A stretch of 64,000 nucleotides of DNA from Brucella pseudogrignonensis (lineage in GTDB: Bacteria; Pseudomonadota; Alphaproteobacteria; Rhizobiales; Rhizobiaceae), in contig NZ_JAVLAT010000001.1 of NCBI RefSeq assembly GCF_032190615.1, positions 310,001-374,000 on the forward strand, read 5' to 3'. Under the pieces are notes generated by a model. That model was not told the DNA's origin and did no database searches. It was given only the letters and a program-made list of their open reading frames with translations. The position numbers and the translations under genes were made by a program. This document shows, in pieces, positions 27,314 to 34,317 of this stretch (the stretch's first letter is position 1; every line of letters starts with the position of its first letter).

Positions 27314-28525
27314 TTGAAATTCGCAGTAGCAACGCACACGACAACAAGAAGACTACTTTCTGGTAGCGTAGCCTTGCTCGCGCTCGTTCTTACATCTTGT
27401 ACATCGACCAGTAATGGCACCTCACCATTACAAATGACGAATGACCCAGATGGTTCCGTCATTGCTGAAACTCTTCAAAGCGCGGCCGACCAAACAGTAG
27501 CAGCTGAAACAGCCAAAGAATCAACAAAGCCAGCGGCAGCTGAAAAAATAGCTCCCACCGAAAACGTAAAAACAAATCCAACAGCGACTGCATCTACAGA
27601 AGGCGCACAGAAACAGGAAGCGCCTGTTCAGGTTGCAGCCCTCGCCTCAGAGACAAAATCCAGTTCATTGTTTGGTATGTTTGGCAAAAAGCCAGTTGAA
27701 GCTGCTCCTGCAGCACCAGAACAAGCGTCGGAAACTCAAAAGCCTGAAGAACAAGCCACGACAGCGTCGCCTCAATCAAAGCCCGAACCGGAAGCAGCTC
27801 CGGCAACTGAAGCTTCCAAGCCCGTTGAGGCGGAAAAGCCAACACAGGTTACGTCGCTTTTCGGGTCAGCGAAGAACGCAAATGCTTATGTCGCTCCGCA
27901 GCGCCCAGCGACAGCTGGTCAGGGAAGCATTGCTCGTCTCTTCAACGAAGATGGTGCGAATGGGCAAAGCAAAGCAGAAAACAAAAAACTTGCTGTTGTG
28001 CGTCCAACAAAAAAATCAACGCAAGAATATAATTATGCCCTTCCCGGTGTGCGCGCCAATGGCGGGTTTGAAATCAAGCATCGGAAAAGCATTTATGATG
28101 ACAGCGACATTGATGCGAACGAATATGATGATTATGCATCCGTACAGCTTGCGTCCGCGCCTGGTCTAGCGCGCCTTGCGCCCAACGGCCTGAAAGTTCA
28201 GCGCGAGACTGTGGATGTCGCTTGCCTGAAGCCTCAGCTTGTTTCCATGCTCAAGACTATGGAACGGCACTTCCGCAAGCCGGTCATGGTCACTTCTGGC
28301 TACCGTAGCCCGTCTTATAATCGCAAAGTGAATGGCGCCCGCAAATCACTGCATATGATTTGCGCTGCGGCTGACATTCAAATCGACGGCGTGTCGAAAC
28401 ACGAAATCGCACGCTACGCTCGCAACATGTCCAATCGCGGTGGTGTTGGCACCTATTGTCATACGACGTCGGTGCATGTGGATATCGGTCCGGAGCGCGA
28501 CTGGAACTGGAGCTGCAAGCGATAA
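27314..28525 (+). CDS. M15-type peptidase-domain lipoprotein
   Basis: A 403-residue lipoprotein: signal peptide about 1-28 with lipobox VLTSC, a long Ala/Glu/Lys/Pro-rich linker (about 35-245), and a C-terminal peptidase M15A-like domain (about 295-400). The metal ligands of that family appear as SLHMICAAADI (His, Asp) and SVHVDIG (His). It would trim peptidoglycan peptides or bind cell wall. The glycine usual in SxHxxGxAxD is replaced by Cys. The start is a TTG at 27314 with GGAG 6 bases upstream. The linker repeats SLFG twice (SSSLFGMF, VTSLFGSA) and IARLFNED once. Confidence 0.8.
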   Translation: MKFAVATHTTTRRLLSGSVALLALVLTSCTSTSNGTSPLQMTNDPDGSVIAETLQSAADQTVAAETAKESTKPAAAEKIAPTENVKTNPTATASTEGAQKQEAPVQVAALASETKSSSLFGMFGKKPVEAAPAAPEQASETQKPEEQATTASPQSKPEPEAAPATEASKPVEAEKPTQVTSLFGSAKNANAYVAPQRPATAGQGSIARLFNEDGANGQSKAENKKLAVVRPTKKSTQEYNYALPGVRANGGFEIKHRKSIYDDSDIDANEYDDYASVQLASAPGLARLAPNGLKVQRETVDVACLKPQLVSMLKTMERHFRKPVMVTSGYRSPSYNRKVNGARKSLHMICAAADIQIDGVSKHEIARYARNMSNRGGVGTYCHTTSVHVDIGPERDWNWSCKR

Positions 28526-28533
28526 ACAAGACA

Positions 28534-28563
28534 AAAGCCGGGCCGAATTGCCCGGCTTTTTTG
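28534..28563 (+). terminator. Terminator after M15 lipoprotein gene
   Basis: AAAAGCCGGGC-CGAATT-GCCCGGCTTTTTT, an 11-bp stem with T run, 8 bases after the stop. Confidence 0.9.
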
Positions 28564-28657
28564 TTGCATTTCAGTCAGATAGATCTTTTATCCACAAGGC
28601 TCACACCCCGAAAATTAGCCTTGAATGATATTTTTATGAAAAAGTCGAATTAAGGGC

Positions 28658-28686
28658 TTGCGAGTCACAATCTTCCTGCATATAAG
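28658..28686 (+). promoter_or_regulatory. Promoter of first tRNA-Glu
   Basis: TTGCGA (28658-28663), a 17-base spacer and TATAAG (28681-28686) stand 20 bases before the tRNA. The same arrangement is repeated for the second copy. Confidence 0.65.
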
Positions 28687-28794
28687 CCCACTCACACCAG
28701 CAACAGGCGCCCATCGTCTAGCGGTTAGGACAGCGCCCTTTCACGGCGCAGACAGGGGTTCGATTCCCCTTGGGCGTACCAATTGCTGGTTTTT
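28673..28794 (+). repeat. Direct repeat unit 1 containing tRNA-Glu
   Basis: 122 bases from TTCCTGCATATAAGCCC through the tRNA to the T run recur at 28971-29092 with one mismatch (28782 A versus 29080 C); offset 298. A tandem gene duplication whose intervening DNA has diverged. Confidence 0.9.
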
Positions 28795-28800
28795 CTTTTT
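28696..28800 (+). terminator. Inverted repeat bracketing tRNA-Glu 1, with T run
   Basis: ACCAGCAA (28696-28703) before the tRNA pairs perfectly with TTGCTGGT (28783-28790) after its CCA, and is followed by TTTTCTTTTT. The precursor would have an extended acceptor helix ending in a terminator-like T tract, so the tRNA itself is the loop. Confidence 0.5.
28707..28781 (+). tRNA. tRNA-Glu (TTC), copy 1
   Basis: A 75-base cloverleaf starting GCGCCCATCGTCTAGCGG, anticodon loop CTTTCAC (anticodon TTC), T-arm GGGGTTCGATTCCCC, CCA encoded at 28779-28781. The first acceptor pair is G-U. Confidence 0.97.
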
Positions 28801-28955
28801 CCAAACAAGTGATCGATCTACTGAAAGCGACTTGTTGCAAGCGCTTCCTGCTGCGGAAGCACTACTTCAATTCGCTGCTCTATCTCTTTGTTTTCAAACG
28901 CGCCGCGCATAAAAATCTCCAAATAAAATTTTCTTGGATTTTTTCTAAAAAGGAC

Positions 28956-28984
28956 TTGCGCATCGGAAATTTCCTGCATATAAG
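28956..28984 (+). promoter_or_regulatory. Promoter of second tRNA-Glu
   Basis: TTGCGC (28956-28961), 17-base spacer, TATAAG (28979-28984), 20 bases before tRNA-Glu copy 2. The -10 side is within the repeat; the spacer start has diverged but the -35 is kept. Confidence 0.65.
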
Positions 28985-29092
28985 CCCACTCACACCAGCA
29001 ACAGGCGCCCATCGTCTAGCGGTTAGGACAGCGCCCTTTCACGGCGCAGACAGGGGTTCGATTCCCCTTGGGCGTACCACTTGCTGGTTTTT
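28971..29092 (+). repeat. Direct repeat unit 2 containing tRNA-Glu
   Basis: Second copy of the 122-base unit (see 28673-28794), with one mismatch and the same flanking ACCAGCAA / TTGCTGGT arms (28994-29001 and 29081-29088) plus T run. Confidence 0.9.
29005..29079 (+). tRNA. tRNA-Glu (TTC), copy 2
   Basis: Identical in sequence to copy 1 over its 75 bases, anticodon TTC, CCA at 29077-29079. It has its own promoter, so the two are separate transcription units rather than an operon. Confidence 0.97.
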
Positions 29093-29186
29093 TATTCTCC
29101 CGAAAAATTGATATCTTGCTGAGTGACATTCCTCAGATAGCAATGCTAGGCACTGTCCGTAAAACTTGAAATTGGACAGCAAGATT

Positions 29187-29471
29187 ATGGCTAAAACCAC
29201 CGCTATCGTACCAACTGCCCACGCCAGCCGTTATTTGCAGCAGCTCTGCAAACATTGGGCACATAAATTTTCCATTGAATTCACCCCAGAGCACGGGCGA
29301 ATTGATCTCGGTGAGAATCGCATCGTTACTCTTGATGCAGATTCGGAAAAACTCACAGCAATCGTTGAGGCTCCACAAGAAGCCCTGTCACAGATGGAAG
29401 ATGTTGTCGCAAGCCACATCATACGCTTTGCATTCCGTGAGGAGTTGGCTTTCAACTGGGTAAAAGAATAA
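29187..29471 (+). CDS. DUF2218 family protein
   Basis: A 94-residue protein that matches the DUF2218 pattern: THASRYLQQLCKHWAHKF-like start (AHASRYLQQLCKHW), HGRIDLGENRIVTLDAD in the middle and ASHIIRFAFREELAFNW at the end. Function is unproven; the same domain is often fused to siderophore-interacting proteins, and such a fusion is present at 39577-40686. The ATG at 29187 is used. CTGTCC (29153-29158) can pair with GGACAG (29174-29179), and the latter holds the only Shine-Dalgarno-like bases, so the start may be partly masked in the mRNA. Confidence 0.82.
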   Translation: MAKTTAIVPTAHASRYLQQLCKHWAHKFSIEFTPEHGRIDLGENRIVTLDADSEKLTAIVEAPQEALSQMEDVVASHIIRFAFREELAFNWVKE

Positions 29472-29580
29472 CCCTTATTGGCTCTCACACTTTGCCCGCA
29501 AAATGCCGCGAATAAACATTTTCGCATCATATTGCGGGCTAAATTAAGCGTGAAGTTTCCACCAGTTCAAAAAATATTTG

Positions 29581-29706
29581 GTGGCGACCGTGATTACCAG
29601 CGAAACAAAAACAACACTCACCTTACTCGGCGCTGGCCTTATCGCAACTATGCTCGTACTGAGTGCCGATATGCGTTGGGCAGATATCTTCACGGCGCTC
29701 TTCTAA
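29581..29706 (+). CDS. Possible 41-residue single-span membrane protein
   Basis: A short open frame from GTG 29581 (or GTG 29590) to TAA 29704-29706 encodes a peptide with a polar N-terminus ([12 protein letters not shown]), one clear hydrophobic stretch ([17 protein letters not shown]) and a short tail ([12 protein letters not shown]). It sits in the gap between the DUF2218 gene and sfsA. There is no strong ribosome binding site and I know no family, so it is only a candidate. Confidence 0.35.
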   Translation: MATVITSETKTTLTLLGAGLIATMLVLSADMRWADIFTALF

Positions 29707-29752
29707 AGCCACTGACGCTTGCATCGGAGCATATATCCGCCTAAATCGGACC

Positions 29753-30454
29753 ATGCTTTTCAACCCTCCTCTTGTGACAGGTCGCCTTGAGCGCCGCTAT
29801 AAGCGCTTTTTGGCCGATGTTACGCTCGACGATGGGCAGTTCATTACGGCTTCCGTTCCAAACACAGGATCAATGCTCGGCCTCACGGCACCGGGATCTC
29901 GCGTTTGGTTAAGCGTTTCAGATGCCCCTCACCGGAAATATCGGCACACTCTGCAAATTGTTGAAGCTGACAATACACTTGTCGGGGTCAACACGGGGCT
30001 GCCGAATAGAATCGCCGAAGAAGCCATTCTTGCCGGCATGATTCCAGACTTGAAGAATTACGGTCTTCTCAAGCGCGAACAAAAATACGGTAAAAACTCA
30101 CGCATCGACATATTGCTTGATGAAGGTGAGCAGCCACGTGCCTATGTGGAAGTGAAAAACGTTCACTTCATCCGCACCCCTTGCGTTGCCGAATTTCCCG
30201 ACACAGTGACTGCGCGCGGTGCGAAACACCTTGATGAGTTAGTCGATGTCGTATCTGCTGGCTATCGGGGCGTGATGGTGTTTATTATCCAGCGAAACGA
30301 TTGCGACAGATTCAGCATCTCAGGCGATCTTGATCCGACTTATGCGCGCGCATTTGACCGCGCACGCGCGGCCGGGGTTGAGGCTTGGGCTATTCGATGC
30401 CACATAACAGAAAACGGCATCAGTGCTGAAACAGTCGTGCCTATAGAATATTAG
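29753..30454 (+). CDS. sfsA: SfsA family protein
   Basis: A 233-residue protein of the sugar fermentation stimulation family, which has a DNA-binding-like OB fold and a nuclease-like domain. Conserved parts are [30 protein letters not shown] and the nuclease-like YVEVKNVHF plus [16 protein letters not shown]. Its true role is debated. The ATG at 29753 gives the normal family length; the frame is open 30 codons further upstream. It ends 14 bases before map, suggesting an sfsA-map operon. Confidence 0.9.
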   Translation: MLFNPPLVTGRLERRYKRFLADVTLDDGQFITASVPNTGSMLGLTAPGSRVWLSVSDAPHRKYRHTLQIVEADNTLVGVNTGLPNRIAEEAILAGMIPDLKNYGLLKREQKYGKNSRIDILLDEGEQPRAYVEVKNVHFIRTPCVAEFPDTVTARGAKHLDELVDVVSAGYRGVMVFIIQRNDCDRFSISGDLDPTYARAFDRARAAGVEAWAIRCHITENGISAETVVPIEY

Positions 30455-30468
30455 AAAGACGGACCGAG

Positions 30469-31296
30469 ATGGTGACTTATATCGAAGCAACGAGCGCGCC
30501 GATGAAATATACCGGGCAGATCAGGCTTTATGGCCCAGACGCCTTTGAGGGCATGCGCAAAGTCTGCAATCTTACTGCTCGTTGCCTTGATGCATTGAAT
30601 GACATTGTGAAGCCAGGTGTCACCACTAATGAAATTGATCGTTTCGTTTTTGAATTCGGCATGGATAATGGCGCTTTCCCAGCGACACTGAACTATCGCG
30701 GTTACACAAAGTCCACCTGTACATCGATCAACCATGTTGTTTGCCACGGCATTCCAGATGACAAGCCTCTGCGTGAGGGTGACATCGTCAATATCGACGT
30801 GACGTATTTGCTTGATAGTTGGCATGGCGATTCAAGTCGCATGTATGCGGTTGGCGAAATCAAGCGTGCAGCCGAGCGCCTTCTTGAAGTGACCTATGAA
30901 AGCTTGTTGCGTGGCATTGAAGTTGTAAAGCCCGGCGTGAAAACGGGCGCCATTGGTGCTGCCATTCAGACCTATGCAGAAGGTGAACGCTGCTCAGTGG
31001 TACGCGATTTCTGCGGCCATGGCGTTGGTCAGCTTTTCCACGATGCACCGAATATTCTTCATTACGGCACAGTCAACGAAGGCGTTGAAATCAAAGAAGG
31101 CATGATCTTCACGATCGAGCCGATGATTAATCTTGGCAAGCCCGGCGTTAAGGTTCTTTCGGATGGCTGGACGGCCGTTACACGCGACCGCTCACTGACT
31201 GCGCAATATGAGCATACCGTTGGCGTCACCAAAGACGGATGTGAAATCTTTACGCTTTCACCGAAAAACGTTTTCGGTCCGCCATCCATGCGTTAA
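30469..31296 (+). CDS. map: Type I methionine aminopeptidase
   Basis: Removes the initiator methionine from new proteins. The 275-residue product has the pita-bread fold with the five metal ligands: Asp in DIVNIDVTYLL, Asp in WHGDSSRMY, His in DFCGHGVGQLFH, Glu in FTIEPMI and Glu in QYEHTVGV. The substrate His in NHVVCHGIP is also kept. Length is normal. It follows sfsA by 14 bases and precedes radC by 44; a perfect palindrome TTAAGCTAGCTTAA (31293-31306) overlaps its stop codon. Confidence 0.96.
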   Translation: MVTYIEATSAPMKYTGQIRLYGPDAFEGMRKVCNLTARCLDALNDIVKPGVTTNEIDRFVFEFGMDNGAFPATLNYRGYTKSTCTSINHVVCHGIPDDKPLREGDIVNIDVTYLLDSWHGDSSRMYAVGEIKRAAERLLEVTYESLLRGIEVVKPGVKTGAIGAAIQTYAEGERCSVVRDFCGHGVGQLFHDAPNILHYGTVNEGVEIKEGMIFTIEPMINLGKPGVKVLSDGWTAVTRDRSLTAQYEHTVGVTKDGCEIFTLSPKNVFGPPSMR

Positions 31297-31340
31297 GCTA
31301 GCTTAAAATTGTCGACTGTTTCTGCGGGGGTTTAAACAGA

Positions 31341-32090
31341 ATGGCACCAAAAGACAAAAGTCCGGGAAGCTTCGACTTTCCCGGCTTCAACGAGGGCATA
31401 CGCGTTCAGGCGCCCCTCGAAAAGCCACATCATCTGGGCCACCGAGATCGGTTACGACTGCGTTTCAAGACTGCACCAGACGCACTCGCTGATTACGAAT
31501 TGCTCGAGCTTTTGCTATTCAGAGTTATTCAGCGAGCGGATACAAAGCCCCTTGCAAAGTCGCTGTTAAGCCGCTTCGGGAGTGTTGCGGAAGTGTTGGG
31601 CGCTCCTGAAAAGCTTCTGGCTGAGACACCCGGTATTGGTCCTTCCATCGCACTTGAACTCAAGATCGTTGAGGCAATCTCCAAGCGCTCCGCACGCAGT
31701 ACCGTAATGGAACGCGAAGTTCTTGGTTCTTGGAGCCAAGTCATCGCTTATTGCACGACAGCAATGGCCTACGAAACCCGAGAACAATTTCGCATTCTCT
31801 TCCTTGATAAAAAGAACCGCCTCATTGCAGACGAGGTGCAGCAACAAGGGACAGTCGATCACACACCAGTCTATCCGCGCGAAGTTGTGCGGCGTGCATT
31901 AGAGCTTTCGGCGACAGCAATTATTCTCGTACATAATCACCCATCCGGTGATCCAACACCCTCTCGTGCCGACATCGACATGACGAAGCTTTTGGTCGAG
32001 GCGGCGAAGGCTTTAGGCATTTCAGTGCACGACCATATCATCGTTGGAAAACACGGACATGTCAGTATGCGCGGTCTAAAACTCATCTGA
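31341..32090 (+). CDS. radC: RadC/JAB-domain protein
   Basis: A 249-residue RadC-family protein with an N-terminal helix-hairpin-helix part (about 50-105; [17 protein letters not shown]) and a C-terminal JAB/MPN metalloprotease-like domain (about 125-249) with the metal motif [20 protein letters not shown] and the upstream Glu. Despite the name, a DNA-repair role is doubtful in other species. The start ATG is preceded by a weak GGGGG tract. It lies downstream of map on the same strand. Confidence 0.9.
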   Translation: MAPKDKSPGSFDFPGFNEGIRVQAPLEKPHHLGHRDRLRLRFKTAPDALADYELLELLLFRVIQRADTKPLAKSLLSRFGSVAEVLGAPEKLLAETPGIGPSIALELKIVEAISKRSARSTVMEREVLGSWSQVIAYCTTAMAYETREQFRILFLDKKNRLIADEVQQQGTVDHTPVYPREVVRRALELSATAIILVHNHPSGDPTPSRADIDMTKLLVEAAKALGISVHDHIIVGKHGHVSMRGLKLI

Positions 32091-32293
32091 AACGCATGAG
32101 CAGCGCGTTCATCCTTCATTAAGCATACCGCCTGAAACAAAGGGCTTTACCCTCGATCTAGCTCGAATTTTCTTAAATTTGGACACAATCACCGGCGAGG
32201 ACATAATCAGATTGAAGGCGACCGGAATCGGCACTTCAAAATAATCATGCATATTTTCCGTCAGCGTTTCGGGCGGAAAAACTGGAGTAAAAA

Positions 32294-32932
32294 ATGTTGA
32301 AGCGTTCATACATCGCCGCGGCGTTCGGTGCCGCACTCGTTGCCTTTGCTGGCCCATCCATCGCTGCCGATATGATGGACAACAACAATTACACATACAA
32401 CGAACCTGTAGCATCCGGTCCACATGACTGGTCAGGCAACTATGTCGGTGCACAGATTGGCGCTTCTTCGTCGAAAGTTCCTGGCCCATTCACCAACCGC
32501 ACTGGCCTTCTCGGTGGTGCAGTCGTTGGCAAAAATATGCAGAGCGGCAACATCGTATTCGGCGGTGAGCTGGAAGGCAATTTTGCTGAAGCCGAACATC
32601 GCATTGGCAATGGCGGCAGCCTCCAGCAGTCCTGGAATGCGAATGCCAAGGGTAAAGTCGGCTATGCTTTCGACAAAACCCTCGTTTACGGCACTGCTGG
32701 TTACGGCGTAACCAAGTTCAAGGCGAAGGATGCAACCACTTCCGGCCCTGGCTGGGAAGGCGGCGCACTGATCGGCGCTGGCGTTGAACAGGCAATTTCG
32801 GGCCCACTCTCCGTGAAGGCTGAATATGACTTCCAGCGCTTTGGTGACGTAAAGTCCAAGGTGAACGGTGTGAGTCAGACCAACAATCTCAAGAATCATT
32901 CGATCAAGGCTGGCGTGAACTACCGCTTCTAG
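32294..32932 (+). CDS. Omp25/Omp31-type outer-membrane beta-barrel protein
   Basis: A 212-residue outer-membrane protein with a signal peptide (about 1-24, ending IAAD) and an eight-strand barrel of the opacity/Omp25-Omp31 type. Typical segments are DWSGNYVGAQIGAS, GGAVVGKNMQSGNIVFGGELEG, AKGKVGYAFDKTLVYGTAGYG, and the closing strand IKAGVNYRF with C-terminal Phe. It is not Omp25 itself: it lacks Omp25-specific segments I recall. GGAG lies 6 bases before the ATG. It stands alone with a strong terminator after it. Confidence 0.85.
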   Translation: MLKRSYIAAAFGAALVAFAGPSIAADMMDNNNYTYNEPVASGPHDWSGNYVGAQIGASSSKVPGPFTNRTGLLGGAVVGKNMQSGNIVFGGELEGNFAEAEHRIGNGGSLQQSWNANAKGKVGYAFDKTLVYGTAGYGVTKFKAKDATTSGPGWEGGALIGAGVEQAISGPLSVKAEYDFQRFGDVKSKVNGVSQTNNLKNHSIKAGVNYRF

Positions 32933-32984
32933 TTATTCCGAAGCAGATCATTCCGCTTAAGCATTAACACATGCTGTTTTTGCA

Positions 32985-33020
32985 CAAAGGGCTGCACTTA
33001 CCGTGCAGCCCTTTGTTTTT
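32985..33020 (+). terminator. Terminator after porin gene
   Basis: CAAAGGGCTGCAC-TTACC-GTGCAGCCCTTTG, a 13-bp perfect stem followed by five Ts. Confidence 0.92.
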
Positions 33021-33223
33021 GCACTGTTTCCAAGACCCAAAATGTTAGGTGGCGCTGCAGAGAGCTTGACTCCTCAAGCGAGCAACATCTTATATATCAA
33101 AGGTTCGAATGGGGCGCTCACCATCTGCAATTTTAAAATGATTGCGCGTTGTTCAATTCCCCGTTCGGAACCGGCTTTTAATTGAGCGGCAAGGCACACC
33201 CGCCGTTCAGCTAGGAATGAAAT

Positions 33224-34300
33224 ATGCAGCGCGTTTTCGACGGACATAATGATGTCCTTCTGCGTCTTTGGGAAACCCAGCGTAAAGGTGGCGACCCAAT
33301 CAAAGAATTCATCGACGGCACAAAGATCGGCCATATCGATCTGCCGCGCTCCCGCAAAGGCGGCCTCGCTGGCGGCATATGCGCCATCTATGTTCCATCT
33401 GGTGAACATATTGAGCTGGGCAAGCCAGATACCAACGGTCATTACGTTACGCCGCTTTCGCCACCGCTGGAACGCGCACCGTCCCTGGACATAGCTCTTG
33501 AATTCGCGTCGCTCGCACTTCGTCTTGAAGAAGCCGGTGGCTGGCAGCTATGCCGCAATGGTACAGAGCTTGATGCAGCTATCGAAGGCGACACCTTCGC
33601 TGCCGTGCTTCATATGGAAGGCTGCGAAGCAATTGATGCAGATCTTGCAGCGCTGGACGTTTTCTATGCAGCAGGCCTGCGGTCGCTCGGCCCGGTCTGG
33701 AGCCGCAATAATATTTTTGCGCATGGCGTGCCATTCGCGTTCCCGATGAGCCCAGATACGGGTCCGGGCCTGACCGAGGCTGGCGAGCGCTTGGTGAAGG
33801 CGTGTAATCGCAAAGGCATTCTGATCGACCTCGCGCACATTACCGAAAAAGGTTTCTGGGATGTGGCAAAACTCAGCGATCAGCCATTGATTGTCAGCCA
33901 TTCCAATGCCCATGGCCTCACTCCGGTTGCCCGCAACCTGACGGACCGTCAGATGGATGCCATCCGGGAGAGCAAAGGGCTTGCGGGTCTTAACTATGCA
34001 ACAACTATGTTGCGTTCAGACGGCATGGAAAACGCTCAAACGCCACTATCCGACGTTGTCCGTCACATCGACTACATGGTCGAGCGTATGGGCATCGATT
34101 GCGTGGCCCTTGGCTCAGATTACGACGGAGCTACCATCCCTGCGGAAATTGGCGACGCTGCCGGAACGCAGAACCTCGTCACAGCCTTGCAGAAGGCGGG
34201 TTACAGTGAGGACGAACTTGCAAAGCTCTGCCGCAATAACTGGGTACGCGTATTAAAACAGGCTTGGCACGAAGCCGCCTTACCAGAAACAAAACAATAG
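33224..34300 (+). CDS. Membrane dipeptidase (peptidase M19)
   Basis: A 358-residue zinc dipeptidase of the renal dipeptidase family that cuts dipeptides, including ones with a D-residue. The family's metal ligands can be traced: DGHNDVLLRL at the start (His, Asp), MEGCEAI (bridging Glu), VSHSNAHGL (His) and GSDYDGA. No signal peptide is visible, so it is probably cytoplasmic. It is the first gene of an operon with an Opp/Dpp-type ABC transporter starting 17 bases later, which suggests import of dipeptides followed by cleavage. Confidence 0.92.
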   Translation: MQRVFDGHNDVLLRLWETQRKGGDPIKEFIDGTKIGHIDLPRSRKGGLAGGICAIYVPSGEHIELGKPDTNGHYVTPLSPPLERAPSLDIALEFASLALRLEEAGGWQLCRNGTELDAAIEGDTFAAVLHMEGCEAIDADLAALDVFYAAGLRSLGPVWSRNNIFAHGVPFAFPMSPDTGPGLTEAGERLVKACNRKGILIDLAHITEKGFWDVAKLSDQPLIVSHSNAHGLTPVARNLTDRQMDAIRESKGLAGLNYATTMLRSDGMENAQTPLSDVVRHIDYMVERMGIDCVALGSDYDGATIPAEIGDAAGTQNLVTALQKAGYSEDELAKLCRNNWVRVLKQAWHEAALPETKQ

Positions 34301-34317
34301 ACAGAAAGGGAACTAAC

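Noticed and set aside
28770..29111. 113-codon plus-strand open frame
   Set aside because: Runs through the second tRNA-Glu gene; not a protein gene.
29119..29136. Iron box before the stand-alone DUF2218 gene
   Set aside because: TGA and TCA are present but 10 bases apart (TGA-N10-TCA), so it does not match the TGA-N9-TCA spacing.
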